Counted from the stretch's first letter, positions 35,194 through 43,032 are shown. The stretch is DNA of 64,000 bases from Candidatus Nanohalarchaeota archaeon (GCA_022729235.1 JALDAJ010000001.1:310001-374000); one strand, 5' to 3'. Notes: generated by a model not told the origin, from the letters alone. Numbers and translations are program-made.

Positions 35194-36309
35194 CTATGGT
35201 CGGGACTGGAGGGTTACAGGAACATCAAGTCTTTCGCCGTCGCGTATAACAGTTACATCAACTGTCTCCCCGACTTCTGTCTCCCGCTCAAGATATAGAA
35301 GGATGTCGCTTATATCATTCATATCTTCGCCGTTTATCGCCACTATCACATCCCCTCCGATAACTCTTTCTCGACCATCTATCTCAATGGTCTCGTTTCC
35401 GGCTCTTATGCCTGCTTCATCTGACGGACCGCCATCAACAACTTCGACAATGTGGAAACCTTTCTCTTCTTCAAGATCCATCTCCTCTGCTATATCCGGA
35501 TCAATCGTCGTTCCAGAGACTCCTAGCCATGGGTGCTCATGCCCTCCTTCACCTATGATCTCTGATACTACTCGCTCTACAGTGTTTGAAGGTACCGCAA
35601 GCCCTACCCCGGAAAAGGCTCCGGAACGGGTCTCGATAGCGGTGTTGACACCTATGACCTCTCCTCTATCATTAAGCAGAGGTCCTCCAGAGTTGCCGGG
35701 ATTAATCGCGGCGTCTGTCTGTATAACATTAGGAATCGAGAAATCGCCTTCGGTCCTTATAAGACGGTCTTTCTGTGAGACTATTCCTGCGGTCATTGTC
35801 CCACTGAGACCGAACGGGTTGCCGATAGCGATCGCTGTCTCTCCTACCTGGACCTCTGTCGAGTCAGCTAGTTCAAGAGGTGTCAGTCCTTGCTTATCTA
35901 CTTTAAGAACCGCGAGATCTGAGTAGACATCGTGTCCAACCACCTCTGCGTCCACTGTTTCCTCTTCGGTGAAGGTGACCCGGATATCCTCCGCTCTTTC
36001 TATGACATGATGGTTCGTCACTATGTATCCTTCATCTGAATAAACGAACCCTGAGCCCTGCACCGGTTCAGGACCAGTAGAGCTTATCGAGACGACCGAC
36101 TGGTCCGCCCTCTGGAAAAGCTCTGTCAGAGAGGTCTGGCTAGTATGATCCAGTTTTATCTCGCTCTCCTGTCCCTGTAGCCCCTGGACCTGTTCCTCAA
36201 TACTTTCGATCCTGTCATCCATCTGCTGGTACATGAGCGCTCCGCCAGTAACGGAACCGAAAAGAAAAATCGCCAGCGCTCCCAGGGCTTCTGTTTTCCC
36301 TAAATCCAT
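35194..36309 (-). CDS. Membrane-anchored HtrA/DegP-type serine protease with PDZ
   Basis: A 371-aa trypsin-like protease, anchored by one N-terminal helix (about 8-27) and facing outside. The catalytic triad is visible: His in TNHHVIERA (about 99), Asp in DVYSDLAVLKVD (about 130), Ser in NPGNSGGPLLND (about 205). One PDZ domain follows (about 260-371: PWLGVSGTTIDPD, AGIRAGNETIEIDGRE, INGEDMND). The family degrades or refolds misfolded exported proteins. It stands convergent to pelA and upstream of a thioredoxin-like gene on the same strand. Confidence 0.92.
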   Translation of the reverse strand: MDLGKTEALGALAIFLFGSVTGGALMYQQMDDRIESIEEQVQGLQGQESEIKLDHTSQTSLTELFQRADQSVVSISSTGPEPVQGSGFVYSDEGYIVTNHHVIERAEDIRVTFTEEETVDAEVVGHDVYSDLAVLKVDKQGLTPLELADSTEVQVGETAIAIGNPFGLSGTMTAGIVSQKDRLIRTEGDFSIPNVIQTDAAINPGNSGGPLLNDRGEVIGVNTAIETRSGAFSGVGLAVPSNTVERVVSEIIGEGGHEHPWLGVSGTTIDPDIAEEMDLEEEKGFHIVEVVDGGPSDEAGIRAGNETIEIDGRERVIGGDVIVAINGEDMNDISDILLYLERETEVGETVDVTVIRDGERLDVPVTLQSRP

Positions 36310-36346
36310 GACTAAGTTAAAGAGAAGGAGTTTTTTATGACCACGG

Positions 36347-37240
36347 CTATCCGAAGGTTAGTGCGTACATCCTCGTTTTTCTATCCGGACTTAGTGTTAG
36401 CTCCGCCTTCCTGTACTGCGCCTTAATCAATGAATAAAAACGTGGCTTCTTCGCCCGCACATAGCTCCTGCCACCTTCCACTCTCAGGTCTTCACCTGCA
36501 AAAGAATGTGGAACCGGTTCTCCATCAATCCTTACCTCGATATCGCGTATACCGTCGTTAGGCTCCGCGACAATCCCGACCTCAGATGCCCTGAAGTAGA
36601 AGAAAAGTTCGCCGTCATCAGCTTCCAGGTACTCTCTCTCCTGCCGCCATTCCCCATCTAGATACACCCTGTCCAGTTTTCTGTTACCCGGCGCGGAAAA
36701 CTCTTTTTCACCCCTGAAGTTACCTCTACTATTTATGCCCCGGCACCCCTGGAAACCCAGGTATGTCCCCGGAGAGACTTCCCTGTCCGTTCCACGGTCT
36801 TCCTGGACTACCTCCTTCTCTTCTACACCCAGGGTGTCCGCTATGGCTGTCTCGATATCCTTTAATCGGTCTCTACCGCTGTTCTGCCAGACTATCTCAC
36901 CGTCCCGGACCAGAAACTGTCGGGCACCCCGGTTCACCCCGTAAGCCTCCCTGATAGCGCTAGAGGCTTGTGCGACAGGATAACTTATTCCCTGTCTCTT
37001 GACCTCTGCCTCCAAGTTACCAGTTTTACGCTCGAACCCGAACTCCGGGTTATGTACGCCCACAACATCCAGCGGGTATTCACCGTGTATCTTCTGCAGT
37101 TTCTCTGCTCTATCCAGACAGCACGGACAGCTGTAGGACCAGAAATCGAGCAGGTACTCTCCTTTACCAATAGACTCTGGACCATAATTCAGCCAGTCCT
37201 CCACCTGTAGTTCTGGTGCCCGAGAGTTCAGAAGCGGCAT
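36347..37240 (-). CDS. Thioredoxin-fold protein, DipZ-like, with CPCC active site
   Basis: A 297-aa protein in two parts. The TlpA/DipZ-like thioredoxin domain (about 1-135) has FWSYSCPCCLDRAEKLQKIH, where CxxC reads Cys-Pro-Cys-Cys (three cysteines). GVHNPEFGFERKTGN and a Gly-Val-Arg run follow, as in DipZ. The beta-rich C-domain (about 150-297, TYLGFQGCRGINS... LYGEW-like strands, FYFRASEVGI, RIDGEPVPHS) matches the sugar-binding-like end of DipZ proteins. No signal peptide or membrane helix is visible, unlike full DipZ, so it seems cytoplasmic. Start ATG 37240; the TTG before it is less likely. It would reduce disulfides or act in redox stress; the partner is unknown. Confidence 0.8.
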   Translation of the reverse strand: MPLLNSRAPELQVEDWLNYGPESIGKGEYLLDFWSYSCPCCLDRAEKLQKIHGEYPLDVVGVHNPEFGFERKTGNLEAEVKRQGISYPVAQASSAIREAYGVNRGARQFLVRDGEIVWQNSGRDRLKDIETAIADTLGVEEKEVVQEDRGTDREVSPGTYLGFQGCRGINSRGNFRGEKEFSAPGNRKLDRVYLDGEWRQEREYLEADDGELFFYFRASEVGIVAEPNDGIRDIEVRIDGEPVPHSFAGEDLRVEGGRSYVRAKKPRFYSLIKAQYRKAELTLSPDRKTRMYALTFG

Positions 37241-37279
37241 CAACTAGGATTTAAGTCTGGCTGTAAATAACGCTTGTGT

Positions 37280-37654
37280 ATGGACTGGAGAAAATACCTC
37301 TTCGAGCTCACACCTCTCGCGAAAGCGGATAAAGAGGTACGTGGCTTCCTGGAACAGGGACTGGAACCTCACCAGTTCGAGAGGTACGAGAAATCATTGA
37401 ACAGGTACCGGTACGTCAAAGTTACTCAGATCGTCCTGAAAGTGCTTCTCTACGCAAGTATAATAACTTCGGTTGCAGCGACCGTCGGATTCAGAGGCGA
37501 GTTAATAATCCTGGAGAGATTAGCCTCCTACATCGGTACGACAGTTATACTTCTCCTGTACATAGTCACCAGTTATGTGGCCTTGATAAGGCGTGAGGCG
37601 TACCACGTCCAGCGCGAAATCCTTCTAGCGCAGGCAGACTGGAGCGATTACTAA
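37280..37654 (+). CDS. Small membrane protein, 2 TM
   Basis: A 124-aa protein. ATG 37280 (MDWRKYLFELTPLAKADKEV) is preferred over TTG 37274. The N-terminus is charged and amphipathic (1-50); membrane helices lie near 52-75 and 85-108, and the end is a polar tail. GATTTAAG lies about 27 bp upstream (leaderless). Its stop overlaps the end of the thymidine kinase gene by 4 bp. No family is recognised. Confidence 0.6.
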   Translation: MDWRKYLFELTPLAKADKEVRGFLEQGLEPHQFERYEKSLNRYRYVKVTQIVLKVLLYASIITSVAATVGFRGELIILERLASYIGTTVILLLYIVTSYVALIRREAYHVQREILLAQADWSDY

Positions 37655-38235
37655 CCCGTCCTTACCTCGTGACAGTCCCTGCACCGTGCTTCGTATTTCT
37701 CGTCAGCTCCCACAACGATAGTAGGGTCATCTCTATGGGCAGGGTCTCCATCGATTATCCTCTGGGTTCTGGTCGCTGGTTCCCCGCATTTCACACATAT
37801 CGCCTGTAGTTTGTCAACATACTCAGATCTCGCTATTAACTCGTGGACAGGTTCGAAAGGTTCGCCCCGGAAATCCGTGTCAAGCCCTGCCAGTATAACT
37901 CTACGTCCGTTATCTGCTAACTTCTCACATATCTCAATAAGCTCTGCAGAGAAGAAGTTCGCCTCGTCAAAAGCCACTACCTCCTCTCCATTAAGCCTCT
38001 CCTCTGCTTCCCCAACATCTTCGGGATCAATAACCTCCGCCTCCCACTGCTTCCCGTTATGCGAGCCGATGCTGTCCTCGCTGTAACGGTCATCTATAGA
38101 CGGCTTGAAAACCACAACATCCTGACCGGCGATCTCCGCCCGATCCAGCCTTCTTATCAGTTCATCAGTTTTACCGGAAAACATGCATCCCGTGATAACT
38201 TCCATCCATCCACCTGAAAGAGAGCGGGGACTCAT
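37651..38235 (-). CDS. tdk: Thymidine kinase (type II)
   Basis: A 194-aa salvage enzyme, ATP + thymidine to dTMP. The P-loop GCMFSGKTDEL follows the family start SGGWMEVITG, so ATG 38235 is right; a later ATG (38205) would cut that strand. The Walker-B-like FDEANFF (about 94) holds the base-binding region, and AGLDTDFRGEPFEPVHEL follows. Four Cys (CVKCG and CRDCH) form the zinc site. Length is normal. A TATA-like TTACTTAATCG lies about 28 bp upstream. It gives the cell a way to use external thymidine, which suits a small, dependent genome. Confidence 0.93.
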   Translation of the reverse strand: MSPRSLSGGWMEVITGCMFSGKTDELIRRLDRAEIAGQDVVVFKPSIDDRYSEDSIGSHNGKQWEAEVIDPEDVGEAEERLNGEEVVAFDEANFFSAELIEICEKLADNGRRVILAGLDTDFRGEPFEPVHELIARSEYVDKLQAICVKCGEPATRTQRIIDGDPAHRDDPTIVVGADEKYEARCRDCHEVRTG

Positions 38236-38268
38236 CAGTTCAAAACCGGAAACCTGACGATTAAGTAA

Positions 38269-39057
38269 CTATCCTCGACTGAATATTTCTCTCAGCTCCA
38301 AAATCTCTTCCGCATCGTTTTCGTCCGTAGTGTTATCGTTTCTCAATAGCTCCAGGTTCTCCCGGTGAAACGGCGGTGAGAAGAATCCCAGGTATCTGAA
38401 CTGGGCTTCGATGAGGGGCTGGGTGTGAGGCACCAAGAAGCACCTGCATCCCTTCTCCCGGTAGAGATGTCGCGCCATCTCACCCATCTTGATTCTTTCC
38501 TTCCCTGCCGCGTTAAGAGTCTCGTTATTGTAATCCTCCAGAGTCTCGACTATTAAATCCGTGAAATCATCACCATGAATAGGTTGCATCTCAGTCTTGA
38601 TATCTGGGAACAACCTTGTGAACGCGAACTTACCCATAAGTTCCAGCAGTTTGTTTTCCTCACCGTAGACAGTCGATGGGCGGATAATAGTGTAGTCGTT
38701 TCCAGAGTTTTCCACGAGTTCTTCCGCCGCCTTCTTCGTCCTGAGAAAGCTGTGATCGATCTCGCCCGCGCCGAGCGCGCTTAGATAAATCACTTTACCG
38801 CAGTCGACAGCATCCAGCAGGTTCTTTGTCCCCTCAACATGGACCTTCCAGTACTCTTCCTCTCCATGGAAACCCGGCGAAAGACCTATAGTATGTATAA
38901 GAACATCGAAATAGCCTTCCACATTGAAATCCCTGGTGATATCCTCCTCGTAGTCCGCATCAGAACGGTCCAGGTAATCTACATCATGACCCTGCGACTC
39001 CAGCTTTTCGCCCAGCCTTGAACCGATGAAACCTTTACCTGCGATTAAAACCTTCAT
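38269..39057 (-). CDS. NAD(P)-binding SDR, NDUFA9-like atypical epimerase
   Basis: A 262-aa Rossmann protein: MKVLIAGKGFIGSRLGEKLE (glycine motif GKGFIG), then YLDRSDADYEEDI, HTIGLSPGFHG, YLSALGAGEIDHSFLRTKKA, IIRPSTVYGEENKLLELMGK and QPIHGDDFTDLI. The last two are typical of the complex I NDUFA9-like 'atypical SDR a5' group, which lack the usual Tyr-x-x-x-Lys. There are no membrane helices. It may act in lipid or quinone metabolism or bind nucleotide only; substrate unknown. It stands upstream of tdk on the same strand. Confidence 0.8.
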   Translation of the reverse strand: MKVLIAGKGFIGSRLGEKLESQGHDVDYLDRSDADYEEDITRDFNVEGYFDVLIHTIGLSPGFHGEEEYWKVHVEGTKNLLDAVDCGKVIYLSALGAGEIDHSFLRTKKAAEELVENSGNDYTIIRPSTVYGEENKLLELMGKFAFTRLFPDIKTEMQPIHGDDFTDLIVETLEDYNNETLNAAGKERIKMGEMARHLYREKGCRCFLVPHTQPLIEAQFRYLGFFSPPFHRENLELLRNDNTTDENDAEEILELREIFSRG

Positions 39058-39108
39058 ACCCTGAAATAGTCGATACGTATTTAGAACCGTTGTGGTGTAG
39101 AACCACTA

Positions 39109-40443
39109 TCACCCCAGTGCTTCTAAAGACCATACCATGCTGGAATCGAAGTCATTGTAAACATCAACACTCACGACCTCTGTCATCTCTTCCTCCGTCA
39201 CACTGTAAATCACCAGTTTTCCGTCTTGAACCACTGCCAGCTCATCGTTCCCGTCACCAGTGTAGTCAAACGTTTTCGCAGTGTAAAACGCCTCGAAGCT
39301 GTTCGAGAACCTTTCCGTGTACAGGTCTTCCATCGTTTCAGCTTTTACAACGTGAGCGAGGCTGTCCGATGACAGCGCGGCAACAAGGTTGCCTTCATCC
39401 CGCTCGATGAGGAACGGATAGAAATTCCGGACCGTGTCAGGCGACACCACCTGGTCATCCTCTACGAGCGATTCACCGTCAAACCGGTACTTTATCAGGG
39501 AGGCGTCGTTATTGTAAGGCTCGTCTCTCTGACCGACTCCGCCGATAACCGAGTTGTCTTCAGGATTGATTTTCACCTTCCTGATGTGGCTTTCATCCAG
39601 CTCGCCGGAGCTGTACGTTTTCCACTCTCCATTATCCCGGGTGAATAACTTGACGACACCGCTCTGCTCCTCGTCCCATGTGTTCGGCATCGAGGGCGTC
39701 GCAACTATATCATTCCTGCCGTCACCCGTTACGTCACCGGTCTCGACCTCGTGACTGTATGTGTTGTCGGCGCCGTACTCCTCGCGGTCGATTACCTCTT
39801 TATCCCAGTCACTTGAATCAAAAATCGCGGTTATCCCGTCGAAATGCGTCGTCACCAGCACCTCATTCACGCCGTCTCCGTCAACATCCGCGACATCGAT
39901 ATCACGTATCCTGTCGTCCAGCTGTCCGATTATCTCGTAACTGACCTCTGCATTTTCTCCGACCATTCCTCCTAACAGGTATCCGCTGTCATAGGTTCCA
40001 GCGTAGAAGTCGTACTCCGATTCGTCGCCCGCCTTCTCTATCGTGTGAACGGTCAGTTCGCCCTCTACCTGCGTTGAAATAATCTCTCCCCCGCTGAGCG
40101 CGACGATGTTGCCCTCGGAGACATCCTGGTCAATGACCGCGAGATAAACACGCTCAAGCTGTCTCTCGATCCCTTCCTGGCTGACAAGAGGTAGTCTATC
40201 AGCCATCTCCAGCATCCTGTATACCATTCCCCGGTCTTCACTCTCCTGCTCGCTCTTCGCCTTCAAAAGCTCGGACTCGCCGATGAGAAACGTGAAGTCC
40301 TCGACACTCTCCGCGTCGTACGACTCCTTGACGATAGATTCCTCCTCGCCCGATGACAGGCTCCAAAAAACCAGCAGAACTCCCAGTGAAATGAGCATGA
40401 AGCCCAGAACCAGCTGCAGATTAGAGGAGAACACCGTGTCCAT
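39109..40443 (-). CDS. Membrane-anchored FG-GAP/VCBS beta-propeller protein
   Basis: A 444-aa protein with an N-terminal helix (about 10-31, LQLVLGFMLISLGVLLVFWS) and an external propeller. FG-GAP/VCBS calcium-loop repeats read DVADVDGDGVNEVLV, ETGDVTGDGRNDIVA and FDYTGDGNDELAVV. The rest has matching beta-strands. ATG 40443 is preferred over 40464 because TATA-like GATTTAAACAGG lies 28 bp upstream. The repeats bind Ca2+ and often serve adhesion or protein contacts on the cell surface; the partner is unknown. The structured element at 40496-40595 lies just upstream of its promoter. Confidence 0.85.
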   Translation of the reverse strand: MDTVFSSNLQLVLGFMLISLGVLLVFWSLSSGEEESIVKESYDAESVEDFTFLIGESELLKAKSEQESEDRGMVYRMLEMADRLPLVSQEGIERQLERVYLAVIDQDVSEGNIVALSGGEIISTQVEGELTVHTIEKAGDESEYDFYAGTYDSGYLLGGMVGENAEVSYEIIGQLDDRIRDIDVADVDGDGVNEVLVTTHFDGITAIFDSSDWDKEVIDREEYGADNTYSHEVETGDVTGDGRNDIVATPSMPNTWDEEQSGVVKLFTRDNGEWKTYSSGELDESHIRKVKINPEDNSVIGGVGQRDEPYNNDASLIKYRFDGESLVEDDQVVSPDTVRNFYPFLIERDEGNLVAALSSDSLAHVVKAETMEDLYTERFSNSFEAFYTAKTFDYTGDGNDELAVVQDGKLVIYSVTEEEMTEVVSVDVYNDFDSSMVWSLEALG

Positions 40444-40495
40444 GAATCTCTTTTCCCCGCGCACCTGTTTAAATCATGACCTGACAGAAGCAAGA

Positions 40496-40595
40496 AACGC
40501 CGGGGCGGGCACGAAATTCTCTGGAGAATTTCTGGAGCAGAAGTTCTCTGTGGAGAACTTCAAGATTTGAACCCGTCAAATCCCAACGAGGCGCT
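40496..40595 (-). other. Hairpin array 3' of tRNA-Ser, candidate structured RNA
   Basis: About 100 bp between tRNA-Ser and the FG-GAP promoter hold three strong hairpins: 40513-40532 (GAAATTCTC/GAGAATTTC), 40540-40561 (GAAGTTCTC/GAGAACTTC) and 40564-40582 (GATTTGA/TCAAATC, loop ACCCG). A flanking pair, AACGCC (40496-40501) with GGCGCT (40590-40595), can close a multi-branch structure, best on the minus strand where the one mismatch becomes G-U. The first two hairpins are copies that differ by a compensated base pair. It begins 5 nt after the tRNA 3' end, so it would be transcribed with the tRNA. It may be a small RNA, a tRNA trailer, or a DNA site. Confidence 0.5.
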
Positions 40596-40600
40596 AAAAG

Positions 40601-40690
40601 CGTCGGGGGCGGGATTTGAACCCGCGTGGGAGCATTGCACCCCCAGTGGCTTAGCAAGCCACCGCAATGGCCAGGCTATGCGACCCCGAC
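40601..40690 (-). tRNA. tRNA-Ser (anticodon GCU)
   Basis: A class II tRNA read on the minus strand. The acceptor stem GTCGGGG pairs with CCCCGAC and the discriminator base is G. The D arm follows, then anticodon stem GTGGC/GCCAC with loop TTGCTAA (anticodon GCT at 40653-40655), a long variable arm (GGGGGTGCAATGCTCCC) and T arm GCGGG-TTCAAAT-CCCGC. The long variable arm and G discriminator fit serine. CCA is not encoded and there is no intron. A TATA-like element (TTTTAAACA, about 40718-40728) lies 28-38 bp upstream. Confidence 0.97.
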
Positions 40691-40823
40691 ACGCAGTATG
40701 GAAAAGTAGGCGTGCAAATGTTTAAAATCCCTGAGTTAGTGGTTGAATATTTGCTATAAAAAGAGGTAGTCGCTAAGATGGAAACAAGAAGATAAAAAAG
40801 ATTAACTATCTTCTAGTGACACC

Positions 40824-41228
40824 ATGAAACGTCGAAGATTTCTGGAATTAGCTGGCGGAACAGGATCTGTGACCCTTGCAGGATGTATTGAAACTGATCC
40901 TCTCTGTAAAGACTATGAGCTTCACACCGATTCTTTGAATGGTCGCCAAGAACGAAAAATCAATTCTGAAGAAGGCACTGCTATCTTCAAACTACTATCA
41001 GTATCTGAAGATGAAGTCGCAAGGATGTATATAGAGGATGAAAGTACGGGAGAGTATCAAGTACATGAATTTGAGGATGGTCAGTACGATTTAGAAGATA
41101 TAACAGATGGCAGAATAGACTATCTACCGGATTTAGTGGTTAGTGACGTGAGAACCGAGGAGTACGCTCTGACCTTAGAAGATGACGGCATTATGGATTT
41201 CCACTTCGATCACAGTGGCCCTTGCTAA
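40824..41228 (+). CDS. Small Tat-type lipoprotein, haloarchaeal style
   Basis: A 134-aa protein starting MKRRRFLELAGGTGSVTLAG followed by Cys: a short twin-arginine signal (RRRFLEL) with lipobox LAGC. The mature part has two acidic beta-rich stretches and ends DFHFDHSGPC, so a Cys lies at the very C-terminus. The style is that of haloarchaeal Tat lipoproteins, and acquisition from a haloarchaeal host is possible. GATAAAAAAG lies about 28 bp upstream. No family is recognised. Confidence 0.7.
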   Translation: MKRRRFLELAGGTGSVTLAGCIETDPLCKDYELHTDSLNGRQERKINSEEGTAIFKLLSVSEDEVARMYIEDESTGEYQVHEFEDGQYDLEDITDGRIDYLPDLVVSDVRTEEYALTLEDDGIMDFHFDHSGPC

Positions 41229-41322
41229 GAGCCTAAAACGAATCAGTTCTATGAAGTGCAAGCTATCTACCAAGTTATTTAAATTTCTGGAGGGTTATTC
41301 TGGGTTAGAGGTCAAGAAAACT

Positions 41323-41613
41323 ATGGCGGAAAATATAACCGACTTTTCAGACATCACCGACAAAGACGTCTTCACGAGAAACGGTTCCTACTGCGGAAAG
41401 CTGAAGGATGTAGAGCTTAACCTTGGTAAGTTCGGCGTCCGTGCGGTTGTTGTAGGCGCGAAAAAAGGTTCTTACCTGGCTCAAAAGGTAGGCGGTGCAA
41501 AGAATGTCGTCATCCCTTACAACATGGTTGAGGCGCTGGATGACGTTATCATAATCAAGGACTTCCAGACATCAGAAATGGGAGAGGAAACAGAGACGGC
41601 GGAAACTGCTTAA
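41323..41613 (+). CDS. PRC-barrel domain protein
   Basis: ATG 41323 (MAENITDFSDITDKDVFTRN) gives a 96-aa protein; earlier in-frame starts would run through the previous gene. The PRC-barrel pattern is clear: DITDKDVFTRNGSYCGKLKD, VELNLGKFGVRAVVV, NVVIPYNMVEALDDVIII. The archaeal group is small and soluble, and these domains bind RNA or proteins (as in RimM); the role is unknown here. A TATA block (GTTATTTAAATTT, 41274-41286) and AGAGGTC ribosome site (41307-41313) precede it. Confidence 0.8.
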   Translation: MAENITDFSDITDKDVFTRNGSYCGKLKDVELNLGKFGVRAVVVGAKKGSYLAQKVGGAKNVVIPYNMVEALDDVIIIKDFQTSEMGEETETAETA

Positions 41614-41638
41614 AAGAACCGAGCTTTAACCTTCTATC

Positions 41639-41938
41639 ATGGTACTGGAGCTACTGGTAACAGTCTTATACGAGACAGTCCAGCATTCATGGGCGATCGC
41701 CACAGTTGCTCTAAAATACGTACTCCTTGTTTCTGTAGTAGGTCTGGGCTACCGTAGAGAGCTTGATGCGACTACATTTATCGAGATTATCGAAAAGTAT
41801 TCCCGAGAGACCGTTACTGCGATAGTTGTGCTTGGGTTCCTGTTCGCGATGGTAGATACGAAGCCCGAGCCGGTATTCAGAGTTTTGAGCGAGATAGTTG
41901 CGCTGGCATATTTCGCATTCCTTTTCTGGCGCTTCTAG
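41639..41938 (+). CDS. 99-aa membrane protein
   Basis: A small protein with three membrane helices (about 15-37, 55-75 and 80-97) and a basic/acidic loop (YRRELDATTFIEIIEKYSRE). It begins 25 bp after the PRC-barrel gene and is probably co-transcribed. Its last 4 bp overlap the end of the HTH gene on the other strand. No family is recognised. Confidence 0.6.
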   Translation: MVLELLVTVLYETVQHSWAIATVALKYVLLVSVVGLGYRRELDATTFIEIIEKYSRETVTAIVVLGFLFAMVDTKPEPVFRVLSEIVALAYFAFLFWRF

Positions 41939-42264
41939 TTCAGTTTCTCCTTTATCTGTTCGTGCCAGGCATCAAGCGCATCCTCTGTGATATCCCTGAT
42001 CTCGTCCATCGGTAAAGCAGTGTAAACGTAGTAAACGGTCTTGTCAGTCTTACCCTCTCTCATAACCAGGTCCTTGTCGAGCATGTCCTGTAGTGCGCGC
42101 TGTACCGTGGATCGGTTCCGGTTAACTCTGGATGCGAGTTCCTGGACGGTGAGTTTGGCATCACGTAATTCATCAAAAGCATCCTGCTGGAGATTATTAA
42201 GGTCGAAAACATCGAAAACGATTTCCTCCTCATCCTTCCCGTCCAGATCAAGAAAGTCCATCAT
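41935..42264 (-). CDS. Winged-helix transcription regulator
   Basis: A 109-aa protein with a DNA-binding winged helix in the middle: ELRDAKLTVQELASRVNRNR, STVQRALQDMLDKDLVMREG, then the wing TDKTVYYVYTALPMDEIRDI. The layout is that of small archaeal TrmB/MarR-like or ArsR-like regulators. The C-terminal helix (AWHEQIKEKL) likely forms the dimer. It stands upstream of nothing obvious on its strand and converges on the 99-aa gene. No ligand site is visible; target unknown. Confidence 0.8.
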   Translation of the reverse strand: MMDFLDLDGKDEEEIVFDVFDLNNLQQDAFDELRDAKLTVQELASRVNRNRSTVQRALQDMLDKDLVMREGKTDKTVYYVYTALPMDEIRDITEDALDAWHEQIKEKLN

Positions 42265-42293
42265 CTAGAACATAGGATAATCAAGCATAAAAA

Positions 42294-42491
42294 TCAGCCC
42301 CCTGCGATGACATCAAGAATCTTTATCTCATCGCCTTCCTTAAGCTCGTGCTTCCCTGATATCACCGTGCCGTTTCTGGACACCAGTACTTCTTCTCGTT
42401 CTATACCTTCCTGATCCAGTAAATCCGATACCGTCGAGCTTCCTTCCAGTTTTACCTCTCTCTCGACCTCTTCTTCGAGGTCGTCTCTCAC
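42294..42491 (-). CDS. Ubiquitin-fold sulfur carrier, ThiS/MoaD/SAMP-like
   Basis: A 65-aa beta-grasp protein ending DVIAGG, the di-Gly end used for adenylation and thiocarboxylate formation or for SAMP-type protein tagging. The pattern TVSDLLDQEGIEREEVLVSR, then NGTVISGKHELKEGDEIKIL is typical. The first normal start is GTG 42491, overlapping the MazG-like stop by one base. But the frame reads on upstream as I-R-V-T-L in front of it, which would complete the missing first strand (ATC 42506, inside the previous gene), so the true start is uncertain. It could be a MoaD/ThiS or a SAMP; both end in GG. Confidence 0.8.
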   Translation of the reverse strand: MRDDLEEEVEREVKLEGSSTVSDLLDQEGIEREEVLVSRNGTVISGKHELKEGDEIKILDVIAGG

Positions 42492-42808
42492 TAGCGTGAC
42501 CCTGATCCCGGATCACCTCTCTCCTCGATTCTCCTCTCGTATTTTTCCATCGCCGCCTCGAGCGCGTCCTCCACGCTGATGTCGAAACCGTTAGCGACCG
42601 CAAGAAGCGAGAACATCACGTCACCTATCTCATCTTTCTTTACTTCCATCTCTTCCGGCGATAATCCGTAGTCGGAGGACTTCGTGACATCCTTTGCGAC
42701 CTCTCCTACTTCCGAAACAAGATCGAGAATTCTGAACTCCAGTTCCGAATCCATGTCATGACGAGCCATGAACTCTTCAACCTTCTCCTGATGCGCTCCT
42801 AGTTCCAT
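42491..42808 (-). CDS. MazG-like nucleotide pyrophosphohydrolase
   Basis: A 105-aa helical hydrolase of the MazG/dUTPase-like group. The metal-binding pattern is SEVGEVAKD (about 30-38) followed by EIGDVMFSLLAVANG (about 61-75), with Glu/Asp to hold Mg2+. It would cut non-canonical or excess NTPs to NMP and PPi. It is single-domain and short, as for archaeal MazG-like proteins. The gene shares one base with the sulfur-carrier gene downstream. Confidence 0.85.
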   Translation of the reverse strand: MELGAHQEKVEEFMARHDMDSELEFRILDLVSEVGEVAKDVTKSSDYGLSPEEMEVKKDEIGDVMFSLLAVANGFDISVEDALEAAMEKYERRIEERGDPGSGSR

Positions 42809-42843
42809 GTACCTGTTTTACCGTTAATCAATAAAAATAGGTT

Positions 42844-43017
42844 TCACTCATTGCCCTTGACGCCATAGGCATACGCGTAAACGCCGGCTACTCCTCCCAC
42901 GAGCGTAGCGTAGAAAACTGTCAACGCAGACATCTGGAATATAATCGCGCCCTCGCCGAGGATAGCCATGCCCAGTAGTGCGGACGCGGCGTACTTGTGT
43001 TCCTCTGATACGTCCAT
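42844..43017 (-). CDS. 57-aa two-helix membrane microprotein
   Basis: ATG 43017 opens a 57-codon frame: MDVSEEHKYAASALLGMAIL, a first hydrophobic helix, and a second helix near 33-50 with YATLVGGVAGVYAYAYG, ending KGNE. GAGGT lies just before the start. It is 15 bp downstream of the OGG gene and in the same direction. Codon use and hydrophobic pattern agree with a real protein, and otherwise the gap between OGG and MazG-like genes would be empty. No family is recognised. Confidence 0.6.
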   Translation of the reverse strand: MDVSEEHKYAASALLGMAILGEGAIIFQMSALTVFYATLVGGVAGVYAYAYGVKGNE

Positions 43018-43032
43018 AAACCTCGTTTCACC

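Noticed and set aside
35303-35926. 207-aa frame on the plus strand antisense to htrA
   Set aside because: It is the mirror of the protease gene; Ser/Pro-rich composition is a codon-bias shadow and the catalytic triad is on the other strand.
40499-40520. Partial tRNA copy (att-like) near CCGGGGCGGGC
   Set aside because: Shares only short GC-rich pieces with the tRNA 3' end and no integrase gene is in the window; kept only as an option for the hairpin array.
40469-40657. 62-aa minus-strand frame over the tRNA and hairpin array
   Set aside because: It runs through the tRNA-Ser gene and structured element; not protein coding.
41182-41322. N-terminal extension of the PRC-barrel protein
   Set aside because: Overlaps the lipoprotein gene; TATA box and ribosome site lie just before ATG 41323.
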